Made by a program: the position numbers and the translations under genes
DNA from: Niebla homalea
Lineage: Eukaryota; Ascomycota; Lecanoromycetes; Lecanorales; Ramalinaceae
Reading direction: 5' to 3'
Assembly (NCBI GenBank): GCA_019925105.1
Contig: JAHGAU010000005.1
Location: forward strand, 682,001-746,000
Length of the DNA stretch: 64,000 nucleotides
The notes under the pieces: model-generated
The model's database searches: none
Told to the model about the DNA's origin: nothing
What the model saw: the letters and a program-made list of their open reading frames with translations, nothing else
Shown: positions 23,187 through 36,174 of the stretch, piece after piece
How positions within the stretch are numbered: the first letter of the stretch is position 1
How the letters are laid out: each line of letters opens with the position of its first letter

Positions 23187-25115
23187 ATGGCTAACATATT
23201 GGCTGTCCCTCTCTCCCTTGTGCTCATCTCAATTTTAGTTGCTTGCTCAGTGGTCTTCCTGTTCAAGGGATACCATGAACGAAGCCGGGTTATCGAGTTG
23301 AAGCGACAAGGTTTTGTGAATGCATACATCTCCCATCTGTAGTCATCGTACTGACCTCCGGATAGGCTATGCCGCCTCATCATCCCGTCTTTGGTCATCT
23401 TCTTGTACTTGCTAGTGTCATGGCCAAGTTGCCTAAAGATGCTCACCCTCACTATCTGCCAGATCAGCTCCGACGTGCTTATCCTGATATGGGTCCTATC
23501 TTTTTCCTTGACGGTTGGCCATTCATTACATTAACTCTCGTCGTTGCATCACCCAAGACCATGGCGCAAATTACCACTGAACATGTCTCGCCGAAGTTCC
23601 CAGCCATTAAGGAATTCCTATATCCTTTGGCTAATGGTAAAGATATTGTCTCAATGGACGGTCAGGAGTGGAAATACTGGAGAAGCATTTTCAACCCAGG
23701 TTTTAGCGCTTCACATCTAATGACATTGGTGCCAGAAATTGTGGAACAGACATCTATATTCTGCGAAAGAATGCGCACACACGCAACAGGACAAGACACC
23801 TTCCGAATGAAGTCGTTGACAGATGATTTAGCCATGGACGTTGTTGGAAAAGTCGTGCTGTAAGCCCAAAGGTGAAACATCGGTGGACACCATCTCAGAC
23901 TGACACCATTCGCATAGGGACTCAAGCCTGGATTGCCAGCGGAAGAGCAATCCAATGGTCAATGCTCTCCGCAGACAGATGCGCTGGATGGCATTTGGCA
24001 GCGAGGGTAACCCGCTGCAACAATATCACCCCCTCCGTCCTTTCGTACACTGGTACAATACGTACCAAATGAACCGATACATATCCCCAGAGGTCGACGC
24101 ACGTTTCCATATGCACAAACGATCGAGCGCGTCCGATAAGCCCGGCATCTCATTAAAGGGCAATAAGTCCGTCATTGATCTCGCGCTTATTGCTTACCTT
24201 AAACATGACCCAAGCATGAGCAACAGGGGAGTCATTGACGAAACCTTCAAGGAAATTGCCATCAACCAGATGAAGCTCTTCCTCTTCTCCGGTCACGATA
24301 CAACCAGTAGCACAATCTGCTATGTCCTTTACCTGCTTTTCCTCTACCCTACAGCTCTCAGCAATGTTAGGGTTGAACATGACGCTGTCCTCGGATCCGA
24401 GCCATCCAAAGCCGCAATGCGCATCTCAAAAGACCCACATTTAATCAATAGACTACCTTACACGACAGCCGTCATTAAAGAGTCAATGCGTCTCTTTCCG
24501 GCCGCGTCTACCACTCGTATGTAAGATTTCAATTTCAGTGAGCACTCTTCAAGGGATGTTTCTCAAATATAGGTGGCTTTCGGTTGACTCTTACACACGC
24601 GGCTGAACCCCAGGCCGGTGCACATTTGGTTGGGTTGGACTGACTTGGTAAATTGATTAGGGAGCGGAGAGCCATCTTTTACAATCACCGATCCTCGCAA
24701 TGGCCTACATTATCCCGCTGGATCCGGAACACTAATGTGGCTCGTCTCTCATGCGTGTCAACGCGATCCGGCTCTTTGGCCTGACGCGGACGCCTTCAAA
24801 CCGGAGCGCTGGCTGGCTAAGGAAGGCGACGACTTATGTGTCGAGCCGGGGGCTTGGCGACCATTTGAACACGGCCCGCGAGCATGTATTGGCAAAGAAT
24901 TGAGCCTCGTAGAGCTCAAGATTGTGGTCTGTTTAGTAGCCAGAGATTTTGAGGTCCATCCAGCTTATGCAGAGCTTGATGCAGAAGCAGACAAAACGCA
25001 GGCTAGGCGCCAAAGCGCGAAGGTGAGGACTGTTGATGGGGAGAGAGCCTATCAGGTGGGCAAAGGGGAGCCGAGTGGCTTCTTCCCTTGCAGGGTGAAA
25101 ATGGCACATAGATGA
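23187..25115 (+). CDS. Cytochrome P450 monooxygenase, microsomal (stcS-like class)
   Basis: Exons 23187-23315, 23366-23859, 23918-24516 and 24661-25115 give 558 aa. The N-terminal anchor is VPLSLVLISILVACSVVFLF. A proline hinge follows (AMPPHHPVFGHLL). The C-helix region has EWKYWRSIFNPGFS. The I-helix motif is FSGHDTTSST (G333, D335, T336). ExxR is E396/R399 (KESMR). The heme loop is FEHGPRACIGKEL with Cys at about 483. All catalytic landmarks are present, so the gene looks functional. The class resembles P450s of fungal secondary metabolism such as sterigmatocystin StcS; that is a family impression, not a product assignment. Introns are 50, 58 and 144 nt. It is the last intact gene before the transposon block, about 1.7 kb away. 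Confidence 0.88.
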
Positions 25116-26794
25116 GCCCAATCTCACCTTGGCCAGAATGTATCGATAGCAAGCCTGTCAATACACCATGCGTGGACGACGCGAAGCGAATATCATCACC
25201 CCGTGGGAGTGCATTGTTGTATGGAGTTCCATGAAGAGGTTCACTCATCAAGTACAACCAAAACCTCCCTCAGAATGGTTGAGAGGAGACAGCAAGAACG
25301 CGCAGGTCTTCTTCCACGGGGTACAAATATGGACATTATCCTCCTTGTCCCTCAACCACATCAAAAAGTACGATCCTTGAAAACCGTGTACATGTTCTTT
25401 TTGCCACCGCAGAGTTGCCTGGGCAACTCTCTTATAGTTCGTAGATCTTGCCGGCATCAGGTAGGCCGCAGGATTGCAAGTCATCGTCATGGCGATGATC
25501 ACTTCAAGATCGCCCAGAGCGAGATTCTCTTAAGCCGTCGATAAAGGCCTCTTGCGAAATCCATCCACATGCTGCAGAAGCTCCGGCGGTTTTCACATGG
25601 TCGTGTCCACACCCCTCTTGGTTCTTCTGGAAGAAACCCTCTGTCAACAACCTCAGGACGCAAACTTCGCTGTTAACTTTCTACTCAGCTCAGTTGTGCA
25701 CGTCCAACATATCACAAGGCCAATGCCCTTGTCCCATTGCCTTGCATATTGTGATATTGATGCGTTGAACAGAGACTAATGGCAGTAGGATGTGTAAGGA
25801 TGGTAAGGGTAGACCGCTAGGATATGACATCCACCGACCCGGTTGCGTCACTAGAACTATGTATCTTGCTTGTTCGTTCGGCTGGACATGGGCGGCAGAG
25901 ATGGCTGTGGATATTCCTGTAACGTAGGAGAGCGAGTTTATCCTCGTTCGCATCTAGGCGAGAAGCGTGGGATGGAAAGGGTCTTGATGAAGATAGTTGA
26001 AGCTAGAAGTCTCTATTCACAATTAACATCTGCGATATACAGCTACGGTTCTGCCATCAGCCCAAAGTTTGTCACCTGAGATCACACCACCGAAGACGCT
26101 ACAAAGTTCATCGTCGAGGTTGCCGCTTGTCATGATTTCGCTGCAGGCCTTTTGCAACGCTTGCTGGGCGTTACACTAACGGAGGAGCTTTGGCAATGGC
26201 CATAGCCCATAGCCCAAGCTCATCGTTGGTCTAGCATATCAAAAGTACGAATGGACAAGTACCAGCACGCTTGGAGGACTGTCACTCCTATTCTCGGAGC
26301 CTGTAAAGCTGTGTAGGCAGCTTCAGTCTAGCGAACTATCCCTCACCTACACCGTGAAAGTAGACCCGGACTTGGAGGACGCCAATCGAGGATCTAAATT
26401 AGGTCATCACCAATGTGATCAATCGGATGCAAAAACGGCACACACACACTGCTCGCTAGGAGAAAGCAGGACACACCATCAAAAGCAACAAGAATTCTTC
26501 TAAAGGAAATCAACTGCATTGAACAGCTTCACAGCAAGAAAGATTGAAACTCGAGATGCGGAATTTCCGCTACGGTCAGGGACGATAGGGATTACTGCGC
26601 CCTGATCTGTGCAGGTTGGGTAGGTACTCTTTGCCGTCCCCTTGGGGCCATTGTTTAGGACTGAAGCTAGTTTGGGGTTTAATTACTGTGCTGATCGTTT
26701 ACCTCTCGTCGATGAGCGGCCTGAAAAGTGACTTCATTGGAACGGATTGGGGCAACGATACTTCTAACCCCAAGGAACGGCCCGGCAGTTGACC
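25116..26794. other. Gene-free spacer next to the transposon block
   Basis: About 1.7 kb with normal base composition up to the LTR boundary and no sign of RIP. Several frames of 60-113 codons occur without domain signatures. The spacer could hold a degraded gene, but I cannot identify one. Confidence 0.5.
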
Positions 26795-26799
26795 CTCTA
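26795..26799. repeat. Target-site duplication, left copy (ctcta)
   Basis: Five bases directly before the 5' LTR, identical to 55815-55819 directly after the 3' LTR. Confidence 0.9.
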
Positions 26800-27072
26800 T
26801 GATGCACGGGGGTATTCCGCGGTTGTCTTGGCAGCTGCATTGGAGACCCTGTCGCATAAAGGCCTACCAGACGGCCTTTTGTTAACGGTATTACAGGTGC
26901 ACCGGTGCATAAGGTGCGGTAAGTATACGGTTATCAAACGGTCCTTAAGATGGATATAAATACGGTCGTTATTATAGTATAATTAAATAAATATAATAAT
27001 AAACTTAATATAAATAATTTAGCTTACTTATCCTTCCTTTATACCTTATATTTATTTACGTATATTATATTA
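26800..27072 (+). repeat. 5' LTR of copia element E
   Basis: Aligns with 55539-55814, with differences almost all C/T or G/A transitions. The first roughly 130 bp are GC-normal; the inner half is RIP-mutated. Confidence 0.92.
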
Positions 27073-27586
27073 AGTTTTAAGCTTAATTAATAAAATAATT
27101 AATTATAATATATTATTTAAATTATAGTCTTATTTAAGTAATATTTATAATATTTATATAATTACTTAAAACCGTAAAATAATTATAACTTTAATTTTTA
27201 ATACCTTAATAAATAATTATAATTATAAGGATATTAAAAAGGGTAATTCAATATAATAATACTTATTTTATTAAGCGTAATATATATTTTATATTTCCAG
27301 TAATAATAATACTTAAAATGAAAAAATAACGTTATTATTACTTAAAATATTTACCATAAGAATTACTAAATTACCCTTAAATATTTTTAAAGAATCCTTT
27401 ATAAAGTTAATTTTATATAAGTTTCTTAAGCTTAATAATAATAACTTCCGTAAATAAAATTAAGTTATAAAACGGTTTTTAAGAAGTTATTTATTATAAA
27501 ATATTATAAATAATTTAACTTTATACTTTTAAGTCCCGTTTTAAGTTAAAATTTAAACTATATATATTGATTTTATTACCGGTATA

Positions 27587-28121
27587 TATTATGTGCAAAG
27601 GCCATTGCCAAGACCTTTACGGGCACTAAGGCCTAAAGGGGTATAGCAGGCCTGGTGCTTGGCATGCGCACCTACTTATTACTCTTATATAGTACTTATA
27701 TAGATTATCATTGTTAGCAGCTAGCGCCATCTCTGCGCCGGCGTTATAGTGGTATATTATACTGCTGCGCTAAGGTAAGCCGTTAGGCCTTGGCAAAGGG
27801 CCTTAATAAAGGGCCTTGGCAACGGCCTTAATATGCGTTATTTATAAGCCGTAGCTTAATAGGTATAAAGCGGGGTAATTATTACCTTTACCTTAAGTAA
27901 AGGTTATACCCCAGTTCTTTTTAAGTTCCTTAAGAATTAATCTTATTATTAATTTATTTATTAAAGTGATACTTAAGTATTCAAACCGTAACGTTATGTT
28001 TTCTATACCTACCTTTATTAGTCCCGCCGGCGTACCGCCAGCGGAGTCAGTCTAACAATCATTCATATATTTACCACCCACTTTTACAGTATATTTACTT
28101 ATCACCACCTGGTGCATAATA
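27587..28121. repeat. Left LTR of element F (split)
   Basis: 184 bp once the solo LTR 27712-28057 and its 5-bp duplication are removed, the same length as the right LTR. Confidence 0.85.
27712..28057 (+). repeat. Solo LTR of the Ty3/gypsy family C
   Basis: 346 bp starting TGTTAGCAGC and ending AGTCTAACA, flanked by the 5-bp duplication atcat (27707-27711 and 28058-28062). It is collinear with the two LTRs of element C (47288-47621 and 54577-54910). Having a duplication but no internal region, it is the product of LTR-LTR recombination after insertion into the left LTR of F. Confidence 0.9.
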
Positions 28122-29151
28122 AATGGTAATAATAGCACGAGTTCTTTTACTTAACAATTAATATAAAGAGATTACTATATTATTGCCTTCCAGTTCCTCT
28201 ATTAAAGTATTAAGTATAACGTTATTTACCTCCTAATATTTACCCTTCAGACTTATTTATTTAGATACCTGAATCACTATGTTATTATCATAAGCATCCT
28301 CGTTATTATCCTACTTTTTAGCTTTTAAATCGATTCTCTTATCATTTTAAACCCCACCTTTCTTACCAAAACCCTACCTTATTATCCACGACCTTTACGT
28401 GAGATTTACACCTTTTAAATCTCTTATTAAACCCTTACCCTCCTTTAAAGTATTATTATTAAGGGTCCTTCCCACCATGATACTTAAAGACCTTTACCGC
28501 AGATTTACTCCACCACTATTACTTTAAGAGCCATTACCTTAATAAGAGCCTTAAGTTATTATTATCGTAAAATTACGGAGGTTTTTCACCTTCAATTTGG
28601 ATATTTAGCCATATAACGGACCTCTCTTACCCCTTATTATGGTAAAAGCAGGCTTTAAGTACGTACCCACGGTAAATACGGACGTACCTGATAAAGTAAC
28701 GTATATCACTTATAAAGTCACGCTTTGTAATTAGGTTACCACCGATAAAATCCGCTTTTACCATAAATCGACTTACGTATACCACCGGCTCGAGTAAGCC
28801 GCACTAGAAGTCAAAACGTAGTGTTCGGACCACGGATACTCACCCGGCTGAACCCCGGAGATCACGGATTTAAGCGATTCAGCTCTCTTAAAATACTTAA
28901 ATCCATGACTATTTCCCGGGTAAGATCGCGATAACTACCCGGCTTGCGGTTTTTCGGTTTTTTAACCGGTTTTCCGACTTTGCTGTTACCATACCCTCTT
29001 AATACGCCGCTATTACGTATTATTTCCATTTCTTTAACTTTCTTAGCGCTGGATATATTTATTCTCTAGCCCCGGAGCCGCTTTTATCCATAAGGCTATC
29101 GACCTCGCCGTCGTTACGTAAGCGTAGCATTTTTATCTTTTTTGGTATATT

Positions 29152-29335
29152 TATTATGTATAAAGGCTATTACCAAGACCTTTACGGGCACTAAGGCCTA
29201 AAGGGGTATAGCAGGCCTGGTGCTTAACATGCGCACCTACTTATTACTCCTGCATAGTACTTATATAGATCATTATTCATACACTTACCACCCACTTTTA
29301 CAGTGCATTTACTTATCACCACCTGGTGCATAACA
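29152..29335. repeat. Right LTR of element F
   Basis: 184 bp, partner of 27587-28121; shares long identical blocks such as ACCTTTACGGGCACTAAGG. Confidence 0.87.
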
Positions 29336-31187
29336 GTATACTTATAAATAATATAATAACGATATAAAGATTATATATTTTAACGAATAAGGACATTATA
29401 CCGTTTTAAATCTATTTAACGTAAAGTAAGATTTATTTCGTAAAAAGTAAGGGAAAGTTAATCCCTTTATTAATGAAAATCCTTATTATAAAAGCTTAAA
29501 AGGATAACGGCGTAAATAAACTTACCGTATTTATAAAAAAATAAAAAAATAAGTAAATTAAATTAATAGGGCCGTTATATTAAATAATATTTATTTAAAC
29601 CTCATAATTATAAATTTATTTTAAGAAATATACAAGTTTAATTTCATTATATACCGGCTTAAGAACGATAAAGACGTCTTTAATATTAAGAAAGTTATTT
29701 AGAGACTTAAGGTAATTAAAATTAATACAATTAAAAGATAAATTATTAATATTATAATAATAAAAGTAAATAAAGAAAATAATATTAAATCCCACCGTAT
29801 AATAAAATGCTATAATTACTAGAAAATAAGCTATATAATTAAAAATTACAATGAAGAAAGCGTAAAAATAAGTAGTAAAAACGGTAAAAAGGTTAATAAG
29901 GATAAAACCAAAAAAGTAAAGAAACCTAAAAAATAAATAATTCGATTTAAATTTAAATAAATTAAAAAAATTATAATTAAAGATAATAAGGAATTTAAAG
30001 AATTAAACTTTATTACCGTTAATAAGAAGGAGAGTAATATTAAAAGGTTAATATTTATATTTATCGATAACGATAACGATTTTATTTTTTTCTTAATAAA
30101 AAACGGAACGGCCTTAATAAGCCCTTAAAAAACTATTAAAATAATAAAAATTTATATAATTTAATTTTATATAAGCTTAATAATAATACCGTTCTAATAG
30201 ATTTAAATAATCTTAATCTTTATAATAAGAACGACGAAATAAAAAATATTATTATAATAAATAATATAAATAATAAAGAGAATTATTTATTTAAAAGTAA
30301 TTTATATAATTAAATTATAAAATAAATACGGAAAAAATACGACTTTTTTTAAAATAATAAAAGCTTAAACCTTATAAAATCCGTAAATATTAACAACGAT
30401 AATTATACTTTAATAGCAATAAAAAATAATTCCCCCAATAAAATAAGCCAAAATATACCGTCCGAAAATAAAAAAACCCTTTAAACAATAAACTCCGGCG
30501 TTATAAGATATATATATACTTAAAAAGGTATATTTTAAAGTTTTAAAGAAAAGATTATAAAGGTAATAATAAAGGGTAAAAACTCTTTAAACTTACCTAA
30601 ATATAATAACGTAATAATCGAAATAAACGGTTAAAACCGTATTATTCAAGACGTATTATAGGTTCTTTATTTAAGATTTAACCTTTTATTTATTTCGGCC
30701 TTAAAGGATAAAAATATAAATATTACCTTTAATAAATATAAGGTAAAAATTATATAAGGAGATTAACTTATTACGGTAAAATATTAATATAAAAAGCTTT
30801 ATTTATTTATATATATCCGGAAAAACGTTATATTAATAACTAATAAAAAAACTTAAATCCGTATTTTATAAATTATAAAGTAAGAAAAATAAAAAAAACG
30901 GTAAAGTTAAATATAATGGTAATAAGACCACCTAGGGACGTAAAAAGGATAACAATAAGCTTTTTATGACTTTTTATAATCGTTTAAGTTATTTAAATAT
31001 AATTAAACTATATACTATATATAAAACGGTATTAAGGATATTAAAGATATTAACCTTAAAGGACTTTTTTTATAATATATATAAAAATAATAAACTTATG
31101 AAAAATATACGTAAATATTATTATATAAAAAAAATAAAGCTTAAATTTCGTCTTTTTTATAACGTTTAAAGCTTTTATAATATTAAA

Positions 31188-31480
31188 GTACCGATCCCCG
31201 GAATAATACCCTTTAAATATTACTTATCCGTTATTAATAAAGCTACGGGGTGGTTAAGTTTTACCTTATTAATAACGAGAATTAAAATAATTAATCAAAT
31301 TTTATTTACTATTAATATACTTAATTATAAAGAAAATAATATTATTATTAAATACGTCCGTATTAATAATATAAAGGAATTTTAAGCCCTTAAAGCGGCC
31401 GTTAAAAAACGTAATATTATTATAGAATATATTATATATTATATACTTAAATAAAACGGCGTAATTAAACGGTTTAATTA
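31188..31480 (+). pseudogene. RIP-degraded copia integrase relic (element E)
   Basis: The frame starting at 31188 still reads KYYLSVINKATGWLSF, then a degraded D-N-G-x-E-F position (INNIKEF) and NGVIKRFN. These are the copia integrase core and its NGxxERxNR motif. In-frame stops (TAA from CAA) interrupt it. Same frame as the reverse transcriptase relic about 1.2 kb downstream. Confidence 0.8.
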
Positions 31481-32609
31481 AATAATTATAATAATAATCC
31501 GGTATATAATATATTATATTAAGTTATTAAATGGTTTTTAAGTTTTTATAATTATATATATTAATTAATTAAGATAAAAACTTTTATTTATAAAGGGAAT
31601 AAGCCCTTTTAAAAAATAAATAAAAATAAAACATTTTATTAAAAATAAAAAGACGTTTAAGATATTATATAAAATAAGTATACTTAAAAAAACGAAATAA
31701 TTAAAATTAAATAAAATTATTATTAATATTATTTATTTAAGAATTATATTAAGCTTATAATTATACGTTTATATAGTTTATAAAAGGAATATAAAAATTA
31801 TTATAAATTTAAAGGTTTTTAATAAGAAAACGGTAATATACCTATTATTATAGCTTATTATTAAAGATATATTACCGGCTTTAAAGCCGATAACCCTTAT
31901 TGATAATAATACGGCCTATTATAAGGGCGAATATATATTAAATAGGTTTAAAAGACCTAATAAAAACGAGCTTATATTAACTTATATTTATCTGGTTTTT
32001 TAAAATAAAAGAAAAAATTATAATATAGATCCCGTAAATCTTAATTTTCCTTAAATTAACGATAAAATCTTTAATTAAATAAAGTAAAATAAAAAAGAGA
32101 TATTATTAAAAATCCATAAAGTAATAAACGGAACGTTTACTTAAAAAGAGAATTTAAGAAAGCTTATTAAAGACCTTAAAAACGTTAAAAATCCTATAAA
32201 TTATAAAAATCGTAATAATAACGGGGCTCTTAATTTACCTTTATTAAAGGGAGTTAACGTTTTTATTTTATTTAAGGATATTTATAATTTTATCCCGGCT
32301 TATTAATAAACGGATAAAACCTTATTAATATCGGGATATATTCCGGAAGATAAAATAAATATAAATAATAACGTTAATAATAAGCCTAAAATTAACCGCT
32401 CTTATTAAAACCGTTATTATTATGATCTTTATATATTTAATATTAATTTTAATGGTACCGTTTTTATTATTACGGCTTATATTAATCTATTTATTTATTA
32501 ATAAATTATAAATTCCTAAAATTAAATTAAATAAATTAAGGTTATTAATAAAGAAATTATAAGTTTATTATTAAATAATATTTAAGAATTTATAAATAAA
32601 CCGAAAAAC

Positions 32610-33260
32610 TATAAGTTTATTAATTTTAAGTAAGTATTTAAGAAAAAATTCCTTATTTTAAACTTTATTAATAAATATAAGGTAAGACTTATTATAAAAA
32701 ATTTTACTTAAAAGTAAAATATTAATTATAAAGAAACCTTTTTATTTACTTTAAAATATAAGTTATTCCGCTTACTTTTAATACTTATAGTTATTTATAA
32801 ACTTTAATTATAACTTTTAAACCTTATTATTATATATTTAAATAATAATTTAAATAAAGAAATTTATATAAGTATCCTTAAGGGTATTCTAATAACTTAA
32901 TAAAATACCGGTAAATATTTCCGTTTATTTAAAGGTTTTTATAAGCTTAAATAATTAAGAAGGATTTAAGTTAAGAAATTTCAATTATAACTTTATAAAT
33001 TTAATTTAATTTTTATTTAAACCGATTTATACGTTTTTATTAAAAAGTTTAATTAAGAAACGTATTTAATAACCTTTTATATTAATAATATCGCTATTAT
33101 TATTAAAAACTTAAAAATTTATAAATAAATAAAAAATTATTTAATTTTAATATTTAAATTTATTAAAATAAATTTATTAAAAATAATCCTTAAGATATAA
33201 GTTTCTTAAAACGATAATATTATAATTATAAATTAAATAAATTACGTTATAAATATCCTT
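32610..33260 (+). pseudogene. RIP-degraded copia reverse transcriptase relic (element E)
   Basis: In the frame of base 32679 one reads KVRLIIKNFT, YKETF and FRLLLILIV, the copia palm-domain block KARLVAKGF...YxETFSPV...R in RIP-altered form. About 400 bp further, at 33078-33095, YINNIAI replaces the YVDDI catalytic loop, both Asp codons having become Asn. Multiple TAA codons are present. Confidence 0.82.
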
Positions 33261-33548
33261 AAAAAATATTATATAATAAGCTATAATAATATTAATACCC
33301 CGATAAACGGATATAAAAATATATAAATAACTTAACTTAATAAGTAATAAATAAATTAATATACTTATTAATAACTTCTTAATAAGTTTATATTCCTTTA
33401 AGTTATTATCCGTTTAAATTTAACTTTTTTAATCTTAAAATTAAGTTAATTTTATAATAATCCCGTTATTTAATATTAAAATTATTTAATATAAGTACTT
33501 AAATATTTAAAGAATATATTAAATTTAAGTTTATATTTTTAACGTAAC

Positions 33549-33695
33549 TGTTGGTGTATGGACCAAAAAGTGTGATAATGTATGAATAATGATTCTACCT
33601 AAATGCAGATGGGATCCTAAGGATTATCTATCCTTTATGTATAAAGAGTATCTTATATTTATGAATACTCCCTGGTATCCTTTATATATATAATA
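33549..33695 (-). repeat. Left LTR of gypsy element D1
   Basis: 147 bp beginning TGTTGGTGTATGGACC; matches the split LTR 47232-55006 and the D2 LTRs. Confidence 0.88.
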
Positions 33696-36028
33696 AATGC
33701 CATTAAAAGAAAAAAGGTTACTACTTATAATAACGTTTACCTTAATATTCCAATATAAATATTAATACTTAATAATACGCTATATTTATACTCTTATATT
33801 AAAATCTTACCCGATTTTACGGGGGCGGTTATAATTACGCTTAAAACGGAGCGTATAAAAAGTGCCGGTAAACGATAAGGATGCTATTTCGGTAAACGCT
33901 AGTAATCGCAATAAAATAATACGAGGTTTATTATAATAAATAATAACGACATTATTGAATTCAGGATAAGTAATATGGAATTCACGTAATAAGTTTGGAT
34001 ATAATTTTAATAACGGAAGCTTATTATTATATTTTATACTTTAAGTAACTTACTTAATTAAGTATTTATTATCTCTTTCTTTATAAATAATTTTTTTAAT
34101 AATATACTCCTCCTTATTCTCGGAATCTACTTTAAGTATAAACGGCGTATTATGGTTAAGTTATTTATTAAAAGGGTCTTTTATTAAATTATTAATTAAC
34201 TTAAATATATTAATTAAAATAACCGATATTATTTTTATATTAATAAATGATTCAAACTTATATATAAAATAATTAATTTTCTTAATAATAAAGAAAGGTT
34301 TAACGCGCTATTAATATAACTTATAATTTTTAATATTAAGGATATTATATTTATAATATAATTTTAAATAGATTAAATTATTAATATTGAATTAAATTAA
34401 CTTATAACTTTAATTATACCGGAATTTAACTATTATTTACGTAAATTCCAGCGTATCCTATATTTCTTTACGGTTTTATAATTAAAATATATTATACTTA
34501 AGAATTAAAAAGGTTATTAAAAAATTTAAGGGTTTACGGATATTTATATTATAATAAATTTTATTTAAAGTAAATTTAATTAACGTTAACTTTAAATTAT
34601 TTAAAATACTTTAATAATATATAAAATAATATTTATTTAACTATAATCCGGATACGTAATTATAAAGTAACGTAATATAATCTTAACCGTTTAATTAATC
34701 CGTTCTGATTAACCGTTAATTTAAGGGTAATATATATTAAATATAAGAATATAGATATTTATTTTTTTAAATATAAATTTCCAAAATATAAAAATAAATT
34801 TACGATTTTTATTTAATATAATATCGGAGGGAATATTTTAGCTTTATTTCGTTAATTTTATTAATAATAATTTTACTTAATTATTAATTTTAATTTTAAT
34901 ATTATTAGGAGTAAAAATACCCGTTTAAAGAACTTATTAATAACGGTAAGGAATATATTATAATTATATTAATTTAATAAAACGATAATAAAGTTTATAT
35001 AAATAATATAGAAAATAATTAACGGGCTTAAAATTAATTAAAGTAATCTATAAAATATATATTTTTTAATTTAATTTAAGCTATACTTAAGGTAATACGT
35101 AATGTATTTCTATAACTATTTATTAATTTAAGTAAATATATTGAGTTTATTAATTTATCGTAAGATCGGTTAAAGTTATTATATAATAAATTATTATATA
35201 CTTATTAAAAGATTACCCTTTTAAGTTTATTAAGTATATATAATTATAATAGATAATTAACGGATTTTAAGTTATAAATAAGGTTATCCTTTAATATAAA
35301 GCGTAATTTTATTTTTATATTTTATAAATTTAATTTTTCTTTAGTTATTAAGATTTTCTATAATTTCGTTTATATTTTATTTTTTATATATTCTTTTTTA
35401 ATTTATTTTTTAAATTTATTTAAGATATAAATATAATAAAGAGTAATTAATTTATTATTATTTACGTTATTAAGAATTCCGATTTCTATAAATAAAGTTT
35501 ATATATTATTAATTAATCGTAAAAGTATATCGGGAATAATATTTATTAAACTTAATTTATAACGTAGTAAAATATTAAATATCGATAAATATTATAACGT
35601 ATAAATTAAGCGGAAATTAAGCTTATTAATTATAAAAGTCTTTAAATTAATTTATTTAAAGATATTAATAATTACGTTATAATTTATAAAGATTATATAG
35701 TTAAATTTATAATAATTTATTTTAATTAAATATTTAATTTTACGTATAATCCAAATTATACCCGTAATCTTTAACTTTATAAATTAATAATTTTTCTTGG
35801 TTATATTTAAACTTCTATTAAGGAATATTATTAATTATACTTTATTACGTATAATTTTTAATAAATCGTTAATCTCTATAATATTCTAAAATAACGGGTT
35901 ATCCTTAATATAATATATTATAGCCATAATATTTAATTCTTTTAATATATTAATATAAATAAATAAAAGTTAATTAAAATTATAATATATAAGAAATAAT
36001 AATTTTAAAAATATATTTTTTAAATCCT

Positions 36029-36174
36029 TATTGGTATATGGACCAAAAAGTGTGATAATGTATGAATGATGATTCTACCTGAAGGATAGGAGTATTATAA
36101 GGATGCCTGTCCTCTACGTATAAAGGGTGTTCTATACCTATTAATACTCTTATATATACATGCTATACTTAATA
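36029..36174 (-). repeat. Left LTR of gypsy element D2
   Basis: 146 bp, partner of 42798-42943. Confidence 0.88.

Larger units (their letters stand above)
27587..29335. mobile_element. Short LTR element (F), probably non-autonomous
   Basis: Two 184-bp LTRs, 27587-28121 (interrupted by a solo LTR) and 29152-29335, are flanked by the 5-bp duplication gtata (27582-27586 and 29336-29340). LTR ends form an inverted repeat, TGTTATG...CATAACA, with the first G now A. The internal part is only about 1,030 bp (28122-29151), too short for gag-pol, and I recognise no protein motif in it. A TGG-containing stretch (TGGTAATAATAGC) just inside the left LTR could be a primer-binding site. Size without the nested LTR is about 1.4 kb, which fits a TRIM-like element or an internally deleted derivative. 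Confidence 0.85.

Noticed and set aside
20160..25115. Tandem duplication as origin of the two P450 genes
   Set aside because: They differ in N-terminus, I-helix type, heme loop and intron positions, so they belong to different families.
25203..25953. Possible gene remnants downstream of the second P450
   Set aside because: Open frames of 75-113 codons on both strands overlap each other and show no domain, signal peptide or splice-linked continuation.
30966..31169. 67-codon open frame inside the AT-rich block
   Set aside because: Its Asn/Lys/Tyr/Ile/Leu-only composition reflects base composition. It lies upstream of the copia integrase relic and shows no conserved motif; at most it is a fragment of degraded gag/pol.
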